Source: DATNPH01 sp036703315
GTDB taxonomy: Bacteria; Cyanobacteriota; Cyanobacteriia; Cyanobacteriales; Coleofasciculaceae
Length of the DNA: 36,653 nt
Direction of reading: 5' to 3'
Assembly (NCBI GenBank): GCA_036703315.1
Contig: DATNPH010000031.1
Span: 1-36,653, forward strand
This document shows, piece after piece, positions 16,922 through 24,486 of this stretch (positions within the stretch are counted from its first letter, which is position 1; every line of letters starts with the position of its first letter). Both the position numbers and the translations under genes were made by a program. The notes under the pieces were generated by a model. It searched no databases. It worked only from the letters and a program-made list of their open reading frames with translations, and was not told the origin of the DNA.

Positions 16922-19150
16922 TCAGCTGTTGCTTGCAGCAGCTATTGATTGGGCTTTCGGTATCAAGGTATTTGCCTGAGATTCAGTAGTCATTGGTATA
17001 TAGGCAAACGGCTCAGCTGTCAAGGGTCTGGAATGCCTAATCGGAATTGTGAGCAGAAACTCAGCACCTCGGCCAGGTTGGGACACAACCTCGATTTGAC
17101 CCATATGTTGATTGACAATGGCTTGATAACTCACGGTTAGTCCCAAGCCTCTGCCTTGACCAACATCTTTAGTCGTGAAGAAAGGCTCAAAAATTTTGGG
17201 TTGAATTTCCAGTGGAATTCCTGAACCGTTGTCTCGGATTGCAATCTGCACTTGACCCTCATCTCCAATTTTGTGGCTCCCTATCCATGTTGTGTGCAGC
17301 GTAATTATTTTGTTCGGGTCAGGTGAGCGGTTAAGAGCTTCAATGGCATTGGTCAAAATACTCAGAAAAGCTTGATTAATCGGTTTTGGGTAACACTCTA
17401 CTGGCGGTAAGTTATCGTAATGCCGTTCTACCTTGATGGTGCTAGTCATCTGGTTATGCAGAATCAACAGCGTACTTTCCAAAGCCGCATTGATATCTAT
17501 CACTTTCAATGGCGAAACCTTGCTGCCAGCAAATTTCTGTAGTAGCTGAACAATTTCATGAATGCGCTCTGCTCCAGATTCCATGGACTTGAGAATCTTT
17601 GGTAAATCTCTAAGTAAGAAATCTACATCCGTTTCCTCAGCAAGTTTCTGGATTTGAGAGGAGGGATGAGGATATTGAGCCTGGTAAGCTCGCACTAGCT
17701 CGATCAGGTCATTGACGTACTTTTCAACGTAAGGAATATTGCCGTAGATAAAGTTAACGGGATTATTAATTTCGTGAGCGACTCCGGCAACTATCCGACC
17801 TAGACTCGACATTTTTTCACTCTGAATCAGCTGAGCTTGTGTAAGTCTCAGTTCTTCGAGCATTTCAGACATCTTCTGAGCCTGCATGTCACTCATGCGG
17901 GCTTGCTGTTGGGTGCGAGCGTATAAATGAGCTTGTTGCAGAGAAATTGCCAGCTGATCAGCTACAGCTTGGGCGAGTTGTTGGTCATTTTTTGACCAGT
18001 ACCGGGTATGTGAACACTGATTAAGATAAAGTAGGGCGTGCAGGGTACCGTTAGCTTGAACGGGTACCACGAGAGACGATTGTATCTGTGCCTTTTGGTA
18101 TTCTTCGTTAGCTTTACCAATTCGCTCATCTTGGGCAATATCTGGAATCATCACCAGCTGTCGGTGCTGGATTATCCACTGAGTTAGTGGTCCATGAGTG
18201 TCAAAATTATCAATAGAAGGGGGGAAAGGTGGGCGACAAACTTCATAGAGATGTTTCCGTCGGAAAGCATTACAACTGTTAGTAGTACTTGCATTTTGTG
18301 CGTTGATTTCCACACCCTCGAGACTGTTCAAGTCATCAACAAGATGAACAAGACACCGATCTGCCTGTAAGGCTTCCAATAACTGGGCGATCGCTTCTGT
18401 TAATATTGTCTCTTGGTCAAAACTCTGGCGGGTATGATTTGTGATCTGATTGACTAATCGTTCACGAGTAGCCTGTTGTTGGGTCTGTTTGTAAAGTTGA
18501 GCTTGGTGGATTGCCACCTCTAGGGGTTCAGCAATGGACTCAAGGAACTCAATTTCGGCTGCTGACCAAGAACGCGGCTGTTCTGCAAGACAGGCAAGAA
18601 AGCCAATCGCACCTTCTTTGCCAGTGACGGGAATCAGTAAACTAGCACTGTACCCTAATATTTGGGAATTTTCCGTTAACGGGCGAGTCCTAGGCTTCAG
18701 CCAGTAAGATACAGTCGGTTGTAGCCAGGGAAATGCTTTAGCTAGCACACCCCACCAGATGGGCGTCGATGTCATCATCCCACTGTTAATAATCAGCTCC
18801 CCGGCTATGAGTGCAGGAGCCTTAGCTCCAAAGCTCTCTAGAAGGTGATCTCCCAGATGAGATGTCTTGTGAGTGCCATAGTTCCGTTCGCAAACCAGCT
18901 GAACTTTCTGTGTATCATTGAAGTACCATAAGAAACTACAGCAATCCACCGCTAGCAGTGCCGCCACCTCGTCTACAGCTGTTTGAAGCACTATCTGTAA
19001 CTCTAAGGAGTTACGAATGCGATCAACGATCTTGCGTATTAGTACGGTTTGCCGTTGGGGATACTTGTTCCAGGCTCGGAACCATGAAAACATTCGATTG
19101 ACTGTAGGGAACACTGTGCCTCCCTTAACGATACTCGGCACCCCTGTCAC
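16922..19150 (-). CDS. GAF-domain sensor histidine kinase
   Basis: A 742-residue soluble histidine kinase. Two GAF domains (about 46-216 and 240-410) are joined by short helical Gln-rich linkers, followed by the dimerisation/phosphoacceptor helix with H459 in GRIVAGVAHEINNPVNFIYG, then the ATPase domain with N-box NAIEALN (601-607), G1 DNGSGIP (650-656) and G2 GQGRGLGLT (664-672). There is no membrane helix or receiver domain. The H-box HEINNPVNFI is the type common in cyanobacterial GAF/PAS kinases. Neither GAF shows an evident bilin-attachment motif, so a light-sensing role is not supported. The first codon is GTG at 19150; the ATG at residue 20 (19093) is an equally good start. No response regulator is adjacent, so it is an orphan kinase; its closeness to division genes (88 bases before the FtsL-like gene) may be accidental. 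Confidence 0.88.
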   Translation of the reverse strand: MTGVPSIVKGGTVFPTVNRMFSWFRAWNKYPQRQTVLIRKIVDRIRNSLELQIVLQTAVDEVAALLAVDCCSFLWYFNDTQKVQLVCERNYGTHKTSHLGDHLLESFGAKAPALIAGELIINSGMMTSTPIWWGVLAKAFPWLQPTVSYWLKPRTRPLTENSQILGYSASLLIPVTGKEGAIGFLACLAEQPRSWSAAEIEFLESIAEPLEVAIHQAQLYKQTQQQATRERLVNQITNHTRQSFDQETILTEAIAQLLEALQADRCLVHLVDDLNSLEGVEINAQNASTTNSCNAFRRKHLYEVCRPPFPPSIDNFDTHGPLTQWIIQHRQLVMIPDIAQDERIGKANEEYQKAQIQSSLVVPVQANGTLHALLYLNQCSHTRYWSKNDQQLAQAVADQLAISLQQAHLYARTQQQARMSDMQAQKMSEMLEELRLTQAQLIQSEKMSSLGRIVAGVAHEINNPVNFIYGNIPYVEKYVNDLIELVRAYQAQYPHPSSQIQKLAEETDVDFLLRDLPKILKSMESGAERIHEIVQLLQKFAGSKVSPLKVIDINAALESTLLILHNQMTSTIKVERHYDNLPPVECYPKPINQAFLSILTNAIEALNRSPDPNKIITLHTTWIGSHKIGDEGQVQIAIRDNGSGIPLEIQPKIFEPFFTTKDVGQGRGLGLTVSYQAIVNQHMGQIEVVSQPGRGAEFLLTIPIRHSRPLTAEPFAYIPMTTESQANTLIPKAQSIAAASNS

Positions 19151-19477
19151 TTCTAAATTTTAAGCATTTAATCAGCCATCCGAGTTTAAAGTCATCCTAA
19201 ACTCATCCTAAAGATACTACTCAATTAGCAATTTTTATGTAAATTACTGTTTTTTTTTTCGAAAAGGATAGCCGTCACGATGACGCAAGACCTATAGAAT
19301 CGGGGGTGCGTGCCAAGTAAGCGGCTCTGCCAGCCCTTGTGCAAAGCATAAGCTTTAAAAAAGTCTATCGTTCCATAGGAATTGCGGAAAAAAAAATTTT
19401 TCATGTTAAAACTGTAGAGTTGTGATGGGCTAGCGTAACATCTCTTTATAACGCCGTCCTTGAAAATAGAGGAGTGT
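19151..19477 (+). promoter_or_regulatory. Leader/promoter region of the small lipoprotein gene
   Basis: The 327 bases upstream of the lipoprotein start are gene-free. Between 19270 and 19326 several pairings are possible: AGCCG/CGGCT (19270-19274 with 19322-19326) enclosing ACGCA/TGCGT (19283-19287 with 19307-19311), or alternatively CGTCA/TGACG around a CGA loop (19273-19285). A further AAAGC/GCTTT hairpin is near 19342-19355. These alternatives could be a structured, possibly switching leader, but they match no riboswitch class I can name. Confidence 0.35.
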
Positions 19478-19609
19478 ATGAACAAAAAATTAATGGGTTT
19501 GGCTCTCATACTGACATTGGCAACCACTTTGGGAGCCTGTAACAGTAAAGGTAGCGACAGCGCTCCTGGTAGTTCACCTGCTGGAGCTCCCACTACATCA
19601 CCTAGCTAA
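19478..19609 (+). CDS. Small 43-residue putative lipoprotein
   Basis: Codons from ATG 19478 to TAA 19607-19609 give a 43-residue protein: MNKKLMGLALILTLATTLGA, then Cys21, then a short Ser/Pro/Ala-rich tail ending in PTTSPS. Residues 1-20 are a textbook lipoprotein signal peptide (Lys3-Lys4, hydrophobic core) with lipobox LGAC at 18-21, so Cys21 would be lipidated and the mature peptide would be only 23 residues. AGAGGAG (19468-19474) is a good Shine-Dalgarno site three to four bases upstream. The gene is below usual length cut-offs and easy to miss. A 10-bp hairpin at 19657-19688 follows it. Mature tail is disordered and without a known domain; function unknown. It could be a small entericidin-like peptide, but nothing in the tail proves this. 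Confidence 0.7.
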   Translation: MNKKLMGLALILTLATTLGACNSKGSDSAPGSSPAGAPTTSPS

Positions 19610-19656
19610 GAAGCGCGATCGCGTTGTCATAAATAGGAAATAGCTCCTTACTTCCT

Positions 19657-19688
19657 TGCGACATCAGACAAAAAGTTTTGATGTCGCA
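19657..19688 (+). terminator. Stem-loop after the small lipoprotein gene
   Basis: TGCGACATCA (19657-19666) pairs perfectly with TGATGTCGCA (19679-19688) across a 12-base A/T-rich loop. It is 48 bases downstream of the stop of the 43-residue lipoprotein. No long T-run follows, so it is a terminator candidate or RNA-stabilising hairpin. Confidence 0.5.
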
Positions 19689-19789
19689 TTACGATTAGAA
19701 ATAAAAAAAATCTTTAAAAGTTATATCCGTGCAGGTTGACACGTTAGCCGATTAGAGGTGGTGATTTCCAACTTTCAACTCTTTGACCA

Positions 19790-20083
19790 ATGGCCAAATC
19801 TAGATTCTTATATCTTTTGGTGGGACTTACTGTTATTGTTGTGGCTAAGCCAGCTCTGTGTTTGCCACCACTGGAGGACATGCCAGAAGAGGTGTTAAGG
19901 ACAGAAATTATCACAGAGGCGCGATCGCCAATTGATGGTACCCCCTTGACAGCGGCTGAGTACGCACAATTGCAAGCTCAGCTAGCCGAGGGTTCAATAA
20001 CGCCTGAACTTAACCCAAAAATCCGACAATTGATTCTTCTGCTGCGCCTGCGCCGACTGCTGCGAACAATTGTTCCTTTGTGA
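19790..20083 (+). CDS. Small exported protein of unknown function
   Basis: A 97-residue protein with a signal peptide (Lys3/Arg5, hydrophobic 6-19, AKPALC near 19-24) and a mature part of about 73 residues. The mature part contains the pattern LRTEIITEARSPIDGTPLTAAEYAQ followed by a helix rich in Gln/Ala, and ends in a Leu/Arg-rich segment LILLLRLRRLLRTIVPL. Cys24 does not form a lipobox. Similar short proteins are remembered as conserved hypotheticals in cyanobacteria, but no function is known to me. It lies before glgB with a 311-base gap and is probably a separate transcript. A GTGGTG stretch near 19758 is a weak upstream purine-rich site. Confidence 0.7.
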   Translation: MAKSRFLYLLVGLTVIVVAKPALCLPPLEDMPEEVLRTEIITEARSPIDGTPLTAAEYAQLQAQLAEGSITPELNPKIRQLILLLRLRRLLRTIVPL

Positions 20084-20394
20084 AGAGGAACGAAATTTCT
20101 GGTTGGACAGATCGAGAATAGGGAAAAATTCCAGTCCCTTGTCCCTAATGCTTAGACTCAATAGCGATGTCTCTCATCCGTCTATAGGATGAGGAATTAT
20201 CGTTGAGCCTCTTAGCAAGCCTCAACTGAGGAAGTACGCTGTAAGCCGCTATTTTAAGGATATAAGGATATTTCGTTTACTATTTATGGAAAATGTATAG
20301 AAAAAAATAAAATTATATATAAATATTAAAATTAAGGTAAATATTAAAGTGAAGCGGCTCGCATTTCCTAATTGATTGAGGTAGATCTAGCTTG
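20084..20394 (+). promoter_or_regulatory. AT-rich upstream region of glgB
   Basis: No gene is seen in this gap of about 310 bases. It contains the hairpin CTCATCC/GGATGAG near 20177-20195 and GTTGAG/CTCAAC near 20202-20227, then a very AT-rich stretch (20280-20350), which is the most promoter-like part. AGCCGCT near 20247 and AGCGGCT near 20353 are inverted and could pair at long range in an mRNA leader. GAGG (20377-20380) lies some 14 bases before the ATG. Confidence 0.4.
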
Positions 20395-22695
20395 ATGTCT
20401 CTGATGATTGCCCCTGAACAAATTGACCGGATTGTCTGGAATCAACATCACGATCCGTTTGAAGTCCTCGGTCCCCACCGATTTGAGGAGAATGGCAAAG
20501 CTGGCTGGGTGGTAAGGGCTTATCTACCAAGTGCAGACGCAGCGTGGGTAGTTCGTCCAGAAGAACGGATGGAATACCCGATGCAAGCGGTGCATCATCC
20601 TCACTTTTTTGAAGCCAAAATTGAGACACCTGAACTCGCTAATTATCAGCTGCGGGTTAAGGAAGGAGATCATGAGCGGGTTATATATGACCCTTACGGC
20701 TTTCGCTCTCCCCTCGTGACAGATTTTGACCTGCATTTGTTTTCTGAAGGCAATCATCACCGCATCTATGAGAAATTAGGGGCGCACCTGACGGAAATAG
20801 AAGGGGTTAAGGGAGTCTACTTTGCTGTCTGGGCACCCAATGCGCGTAATGTTTCGGTTTTAGGCGACTTCAACTACTGGGACGGGCGCAAACACCAAAT
20901 GCGTAAAGGAGCCACTGGCATTTGGGAACTATTTATTCCCGGACTTGATGTCGGAGAACACTACAAGTACGAAATCAAGAACTATGAGGGTCACATCTAT
21001 GAAAAATCTGACCCTTATGGCTTTCAGCAAGAAGTCAGACCAAAAACGGCGTCTATTGTTACTAACTTGGATGCTTATGAGTGGAATGATACTGACTGGA
21101 TGGAACGTCGGCGTCACACCGAGCCTCTAAGTCACCCAATTTCGGTCTATGAAGTTCACCTGGGATCCTGGCTTCATTCCTCCTCAGCAGAACCGGCTAA
21201 GTTACCCGATGGTGAATCTGAACCCGTGGTAGTAGTTTCTGAACTTAGACCAGGAGCGCGTTTCCTAACCTATCGTGAGCTTGCAGCGCGGCTAATTCCT
21301 TATGTCAAGGAGTTAGGATTTACTCACATTGAGCTGCTACCGATCGCAGAACATCCTTTTGATGGCTCTTGGGGGTATCAGGTCACAGGCTACTATGCCT
21401 GTACTTCCCGCTTTGGGACGCCAGAAGACTTTATGTATTTCATTGACCAGTGCCACCAAAATGGTATTGGGGTGATTGTAGACTGGGTGCCAGGTCACTT
21501 TCCTAAGGATGGACATGGCTTAGCCTTCTTTGATGGTACTCACCTCTATGAACATGCAGACCCTCGTAAGGGCGAACATAAAGAGTGGGGAACATTGGTG
21601 TTCAACTACAACCGCAACGAAGTCCGTAACTTCCTGGTTGCCAATGCCTTGTTCTGGTTCGACAAGTACCACATCGATGGAATGCGGGTGGATGCAGTAG
21701 CTTCGATGCTCTACCTTGACTATTGCCGCAAGGAGGGAGAATGGGTAACCAACCAGTACGGGGGTAGAGAAAACATTGAGGCAGCTGATTTCCTGCGTCA
21801 GACGAATCATTTGATTTTTAGCTACTATCCTGGAGTCCTCTCGATCGCAGAAGAGTCAACGGACTGGCCGATGGTGTCTTGGCCTACTTATGTAGGAGGC
21901 TTGGGCTTCAATTTGAAGTGGAACATGGGCTGGATGCATGACATGTTGGACTACTTCCACATGGATCCCTGGTTCCGTCAGTTCCACCAAAACAATATTA
22001 CGTTCAGTATGTGGTACAACCACAGCGAGAACTACATGCTGGCTCTTTCTCATGACGAAGTTGTCCATGGTAAGAGCAATATAGTAGGTAAGATGCCAGG
22101 GGATGAGTGGCAAAAGCTTGCCAATGTCCGTTGCTTATTTACATATATGTTCACTCACCCTGGTAAGAAGACTTTATTCATGAGCATGGAGTTTGGTCAG
22201 TGGAGTGAGTGGAATGTCTGGAGCGATTTAGAGTGGCATTTGTTGCAGTATGAGCCGCATCAAAAGTTGAAGCAGTTTATGACTGACCTCAACCAACTTT
22301 ATCGCAGCGAATCGGCTCTCTATACCCAGGATTTCGGACAAGAGGGGTTTCAGTGGATTGATTGTAGTGACAATCGCCACAGTGTGGTTTCCTTCATTCG
22401 TCGCTCTAAAGATTCTGACGAATTTATTGTCACAGTTTGCAATTTCACGCCTCAGCCTCATAGTCACTACCGTGTAGGGGTTCCAGAGGTGGGATTTTAC
22501 ACGGAACTGTTTAACAGTGATGCCCGTGAGTACGGCGGTAGCAATATGGGGAATCTAGGGGGCAAGTGGACGGATGAGTGGTCGTTCCACAACCAGCCTT
22601 ACTCCCTAGATTTATGTTTGCCACCCCTTGGAGTATTGATTCTCAAGCTAGACCGAGAGAAGACTAAGGCAGCCCTGCAACCAGGGGAAGGTTAA
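20395..22695 (+). CDS. glgB: 1,4-alpha-glucan branching enzyme
   Basis: Introduces alpha-1,6 branches into glycogen. Counting from ATG 20395 the protein has 766 residues. N-terminal branching-enzyme domain (about 10-110, starting IAPEQIDRIVWNQHHDPFEV), CBM48 domain (about 125-220 with VYFAVWAPNARNVSVLGDFN), then a GH13 catalytic barrel and C-terminal beta domain. Catalytic residues line up with the well-studied enteric enzyme: nucleophile Asp433 in GMRVDAV, acid/base Glu486 in SIAEEST, and Asp554 in ALSHDEVVHG. A TTG one codon upstream and an ATG at 20404 are alternative starts; MSLMIAPEQ is the form expected for cyanobacteria. An acidic insertion at about 260-290 is seen in cyanobacterial enzymes. 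It converges with a pilin-like gene 57 bases on. Confidence 0.96.
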   Translation: MSLMIAPEQIDRIVWNQHHDPFEVLGPHRFEENGKAGWVVRAYLPSADAAWVVRPEERMEYPMQAVHHPHFFEAKIETPELANYQLRVKEGDHERVIYDPYGFRSPLVTDFDLHLFSEGNHHRIYEKLGAHLTEIEGVKGVYFAVWAPNARNVSVLGDFNYWDGRKHQMRKGATGIWELFIPGLDVGEHYKYEIKNYEGHIYEKSDPYGFQQEVRPKTASIVTNLDAYEWNDTDWMERRRHTEPLSHPISVYEVHLGSWLHSSSAEPAKLPDGESEPVVVVSELRPGARFLTYRELAARLIPYVKELGFTHIELLPIAEHPFDGSWGYQVTGYYACTSRFGTPEDFMYFIDQCHQNGIGVIVDWVPGHFPKDGHGLAFFDGTHLYEHADPRKGEHKEWGTLVFNYNRNEVRNFLVANALFWFDKYHIDGMRVDAVASMLYLDYCRKEGEWVTNQYGGRENIEAADFLRQTNHLIFSYYPGVLSIAEESTDWPMVSWPTYVGGLGFNLKWNMGWMHDMLDYFHMDPWFRQFHQNNITFSMWYNHSENYMLALSHDEVVHGKSNIVGKMPGDEWQKLANVRCLFTYMFTHPGKKTLFMSMEFGQWSEWNVWSDLEWHLLQYEPHQKLKQFMTDLNQLYRSESALYTQDFGQEGFQWIDCSDNRHSVVSFIRRSKDSDEFIVTVCNFTPQPHSHYRVGVPEVGFYTELFNSDAREYGGSNMGNLGGKWTDEWSFHNQPYSLDLCLPPLGVLILKLDREKTKAALQPGEG

Positions 22696-22710
22696 TCACA
22701 TAACTGTGGT

Positions 22711-22734
22711 GCACAGGAGCGATCGCTTCTGTGC
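22711..22734. terminator. Bidirectional hairpin between glgB and the pilin-like gene
   Basis: GCACAGGAG (22711-22719) pairs with CTTCTGTGC (22726-22734), with one G-T wobble, around the loop CGATCG, so the loop core is the HIP1 palindrome. It lies in the 57-base gap between convergent genes and could end both transcripts. There is no strong T-run on either side. Confidence 0.5.
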
Positions 22735-22752
22735 CATTTCCCTGATTTGCCC

Positions 22753-23322
22753 TTAGTAACAATATTTGTTGCTTTGATTGGGTTTGGAATTCTCTTGACC
22801 CATCCGCAGCGTGCCAATCAGGGTTGAAACGTAGACGCAGCGCTTTACATGGCTAGACTCATCTGTTGTTAGAGTGAGCTGTCCGAGTTGAGCGTTGGTG
22901 TTGCCGATGTAGTTGAACTGAACTCTCTGGATGCCATTTTTCTTGTCTTTGTGTAAAGTGGTTTCTTGGGTATAAAGGCGGATACCAGAGTCTAGGTTGT
23001 GCCAGGGAGCGATCGCAGGATTAATACTTTCAGGATGAACAGCCCACTGAACAACAGGTTTACCGCTTACGGTTACTTCCCGAACGCTGAATTGCCAGGT
23101 TATTTTTTGTAGCGTTGCGTTGCTTTTTGCTTCTTGCATCCCTCGGTAAACTTGGTCTTGAGCCGTGTTTAGGCGCAGGCGATTAACAAAAGCCATCCAA
23201 TTCGGGGCAGCGATCGCACTTAATATACCAATCATCCCTACCATGATTAGGAGTTCGAGTAGCGTAAATCCAGAAGTTGATAGAGATGCTTCTTTGTCAG
23301 TGCATTGCCTATTGACTCGCAT
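22753..23322 (-). CDS. GspH/FimT-type pseudopilin
   Basis: A 189-residue prepilin-like protein. A 18-residue basic leader ends in SGF with cleavage expected between Gly18 and Phe19, then FTLLELLIMVGMIGILSAIA with Glu at mature position 5, the class III (type IV pilin/T2SS) signal. The GspH-type globular domain follows and ends with RCVYVSTLIGTL and a final Cys. The same C-terminal pattern occurs in the next gene at 23685, so they are paralogues. It probably assembles at the inner membrane into a pilus or pseudopilus after cleavage by PilD. It is the last gene of the hps block but is separated by a 362-base gap with hairpins, and may have its own promoter. Confidence 0.87.
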   Translation of the reverse strand: MRVNRQCTDKEASLSTSGFTLLELLIMVGMIGILSAIAAPNWMAFVNRLRLNTAQDQVYRGMQEAKSNATLQKITWQFSVREVTVSGKPVVQWAVHPESINPAIAPWHNLDSGIRLYTQETTLHKDKKNGIQRVQFNYIGNTNAQLGQLTLTTDESSHVKRCVYVSTLIGTLRMGQENSKPNQSNKYCY

Positions 23323-23424
23323 CTGAACTCACCCTGATTAAATAAGTTTGTGTTGTGGCTAGTTACCTTTTGAAATTTAAATGGATTGTTTGAATCAAAA
23401 ACATCGTAAAAACCTTGAACAACA

Positions 23425-23455
23425 AAAGCCCCGACTCAATAAAAGTCAGGGCTTT
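23425..23455 (-). terminator. Terminator-like hairpin downstream of the hps pseudopilin gene
   Basis: AAAGCCCCGACT (23425-23436) and AGTCAGGGCTTT (23444-23455) form a 12-bp stem with one mismatch and a 7-base loop. On the minus strand the following bases are TTGTTGTTC and the stem itself ends in CTTTT, giving a plausible intrinsic terminator 230 bases after the stop of the 23685 gene. Confidence 0.55.
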
Positions 23456-23513
23456 CTCGGATGTATTTAGTTGTGCTTTACAGTAGTAATTTAAGCGATC
23501 GCTAGCGGTTCAT

Positions 23514-23542
23514 ATCCCCGACTTCTTAGAGAAGTCGGGGAT
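23514..23542. repeat. ATCCCCGACTTCT hairpin repeat
   Basis: ATCCCCGACTTCT (23514-23526) and AGAAGTCGGGGAT (23530-23542) pair perfectly over 13 bases with a 3-base loop. From memory this is one of the most frequent short dispersed repeats in cyanobacterial genomes. It is a REP-like element rather than a gene-specific signal. Confidence 0.75.
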
Positions 23543-23684
23543 CTTGTCTTCAGTTGTGTACAGCACACGGTAGAAGCGCATGGCTGTACTCCTTTACGAC
23601 ATCTTGTAAAGCACCCATTGCAAACCGCTATATAGAAGTAAAATTTAGCCAACCCAGGCACAGAAACAATCCTAAATAAAATCC

Positions 23685-24428
23685 TTAAATAGGTTTACAC
23701 TCATCCGCTGAACCTGTTGAGTCTATTTTACCAGCTTGAATTGAACCGATAAGGGTAGATACTTTAACACATCGCCGGGTTACGGGATTCGGAGCATTAG
23801 GGTCATCTGATTTAGTCGCTGCCACAGCAATGATTAAACCCTGACTCTTACTGCCCAAATTAGGAGTAGGAGCATTGGGCGTAACTTGTAAAGCTCCCAT
23901 GTAGTCAAAGGTAACTACTGTTACCCCATTATCAGGAGCTGCCTGAATCTTGTCATTACCTGCATTGTTGCTGTTCGCCGCGTTTGTCCCTAACCAGATT
24001 TGCCCAGGTCTGAGATCTAAGTCTTGACCCAAACTTCTCCACTCACTATCGCTAAGGTCATTAGGCTTGACATCTATCTGCTTATCAGGATTGACAGGAT
24101 CAGACCTTTTAGCCTGGTAAACAGCAATTGCTGGAACTCTATCTTTGGTTCGCACACTAATGCTATAGCTAACTTTTTTGTTTTTCGCCTGACTTTGTGC
24201 TTCCTGTATCGCTCCCAAAACTACGTCGTTGGCTTTATTGGCTCGGCGCTGTTCCACAAAACCTAGCCAACCTGGAGCGGCGATCACTGCAATTATACCT
24301 ATCATGAGCGCTACGACTAGCATTTCAATCAGGGTAAATCCAGCTGCCGTTTTTGGGGAATTTCCCTTTATGGCTAGTTTCTGATATAAATACTGTTTAA
24401 ATTTCAAGTTTGAAACTGGATTTTTCAT
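23685..24428 (-). CDS. Pseudopilin of the hps locus, GspH/FimT type
   Basis: A 247-residue prepilin-like protein with a 30-residue leader ending in AAG, cleavage expected between Gly30 and Phe31, followed by FTLIEMLVVALMIGIIAVIA with Glu at mature +5 and helix to about residue 62. The globular part ends in RRCVKVSTLIGSIQAGK and a last Cys near the C-terminus, the same signature as its paralogue at 22753. It starts 58 bases after the stop of hpsC, so it is very probably in the hps operon, at the position of hpsD in the best studied locus (hpsA-D); the name hpsD is positional inference and is therefore not given. It should be processed by PilD and act with HpsB/HpsC in the pilus-like export apparatus. 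Confidence 0.87.
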   Translation of the reverse strand: MKNPVSNLKFKQYLYQKLAIKGNSPKTAAGFTLIEMLVVALMIGIIAVIAAPGWLGFVEQRRANKANDVVLGAIQEAQSQAKNKKVSYSISVRTKDRVPAIAVYQAKRSDPVNPDKQIDVKPNDLSDSEWRSLGQDLDLRPGQIWLGTNAANSNNAGNDKIQAAPDNGVTVVTFDYMGALQVTPNAPTPNLGSKSQGLIIAVAATKSDDPNAPNPVTRRCVKVSTLIGSIQAGKIDSTGSADECKPI

Positions 24429-24486
24429 TATCCCCTCCCCTTGACTTTTTGCCTGCCGTTTTTAAACTACAACGAACGTGAAAAGC

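Larger units (their letters stand above)
23323..23684. other. Gap between two pseudopilin genes, rich in hairpins
   Basis: The 362-base gap holds no gene. It contains a terminator-like hairpin (23425-23455) and a perfect 13-bp repeat hairpin (23514-23542). On the minus strand the sequence after the first hairpin is T-rich (TTTTGTTGTT), as expected for termination of the upstream hps transcript. Confidence 0.5.

Noticed and set aside
19268..19345. c-di-GMP-I riboswitch
   Set aside because: Only a GACGCAAGACC segment resembles the class; the paired GG...CC core and the second half of the conserved sequence do not fit.
19225..19593. Minus-strand open frame of 122 codons
   Set aside because: It runs antisense to the lipoprotein gene and through the structured leader, with residue composition unlike a real protein. 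The short plus-strand gene has a better ribosome site and a clear signal peptide.
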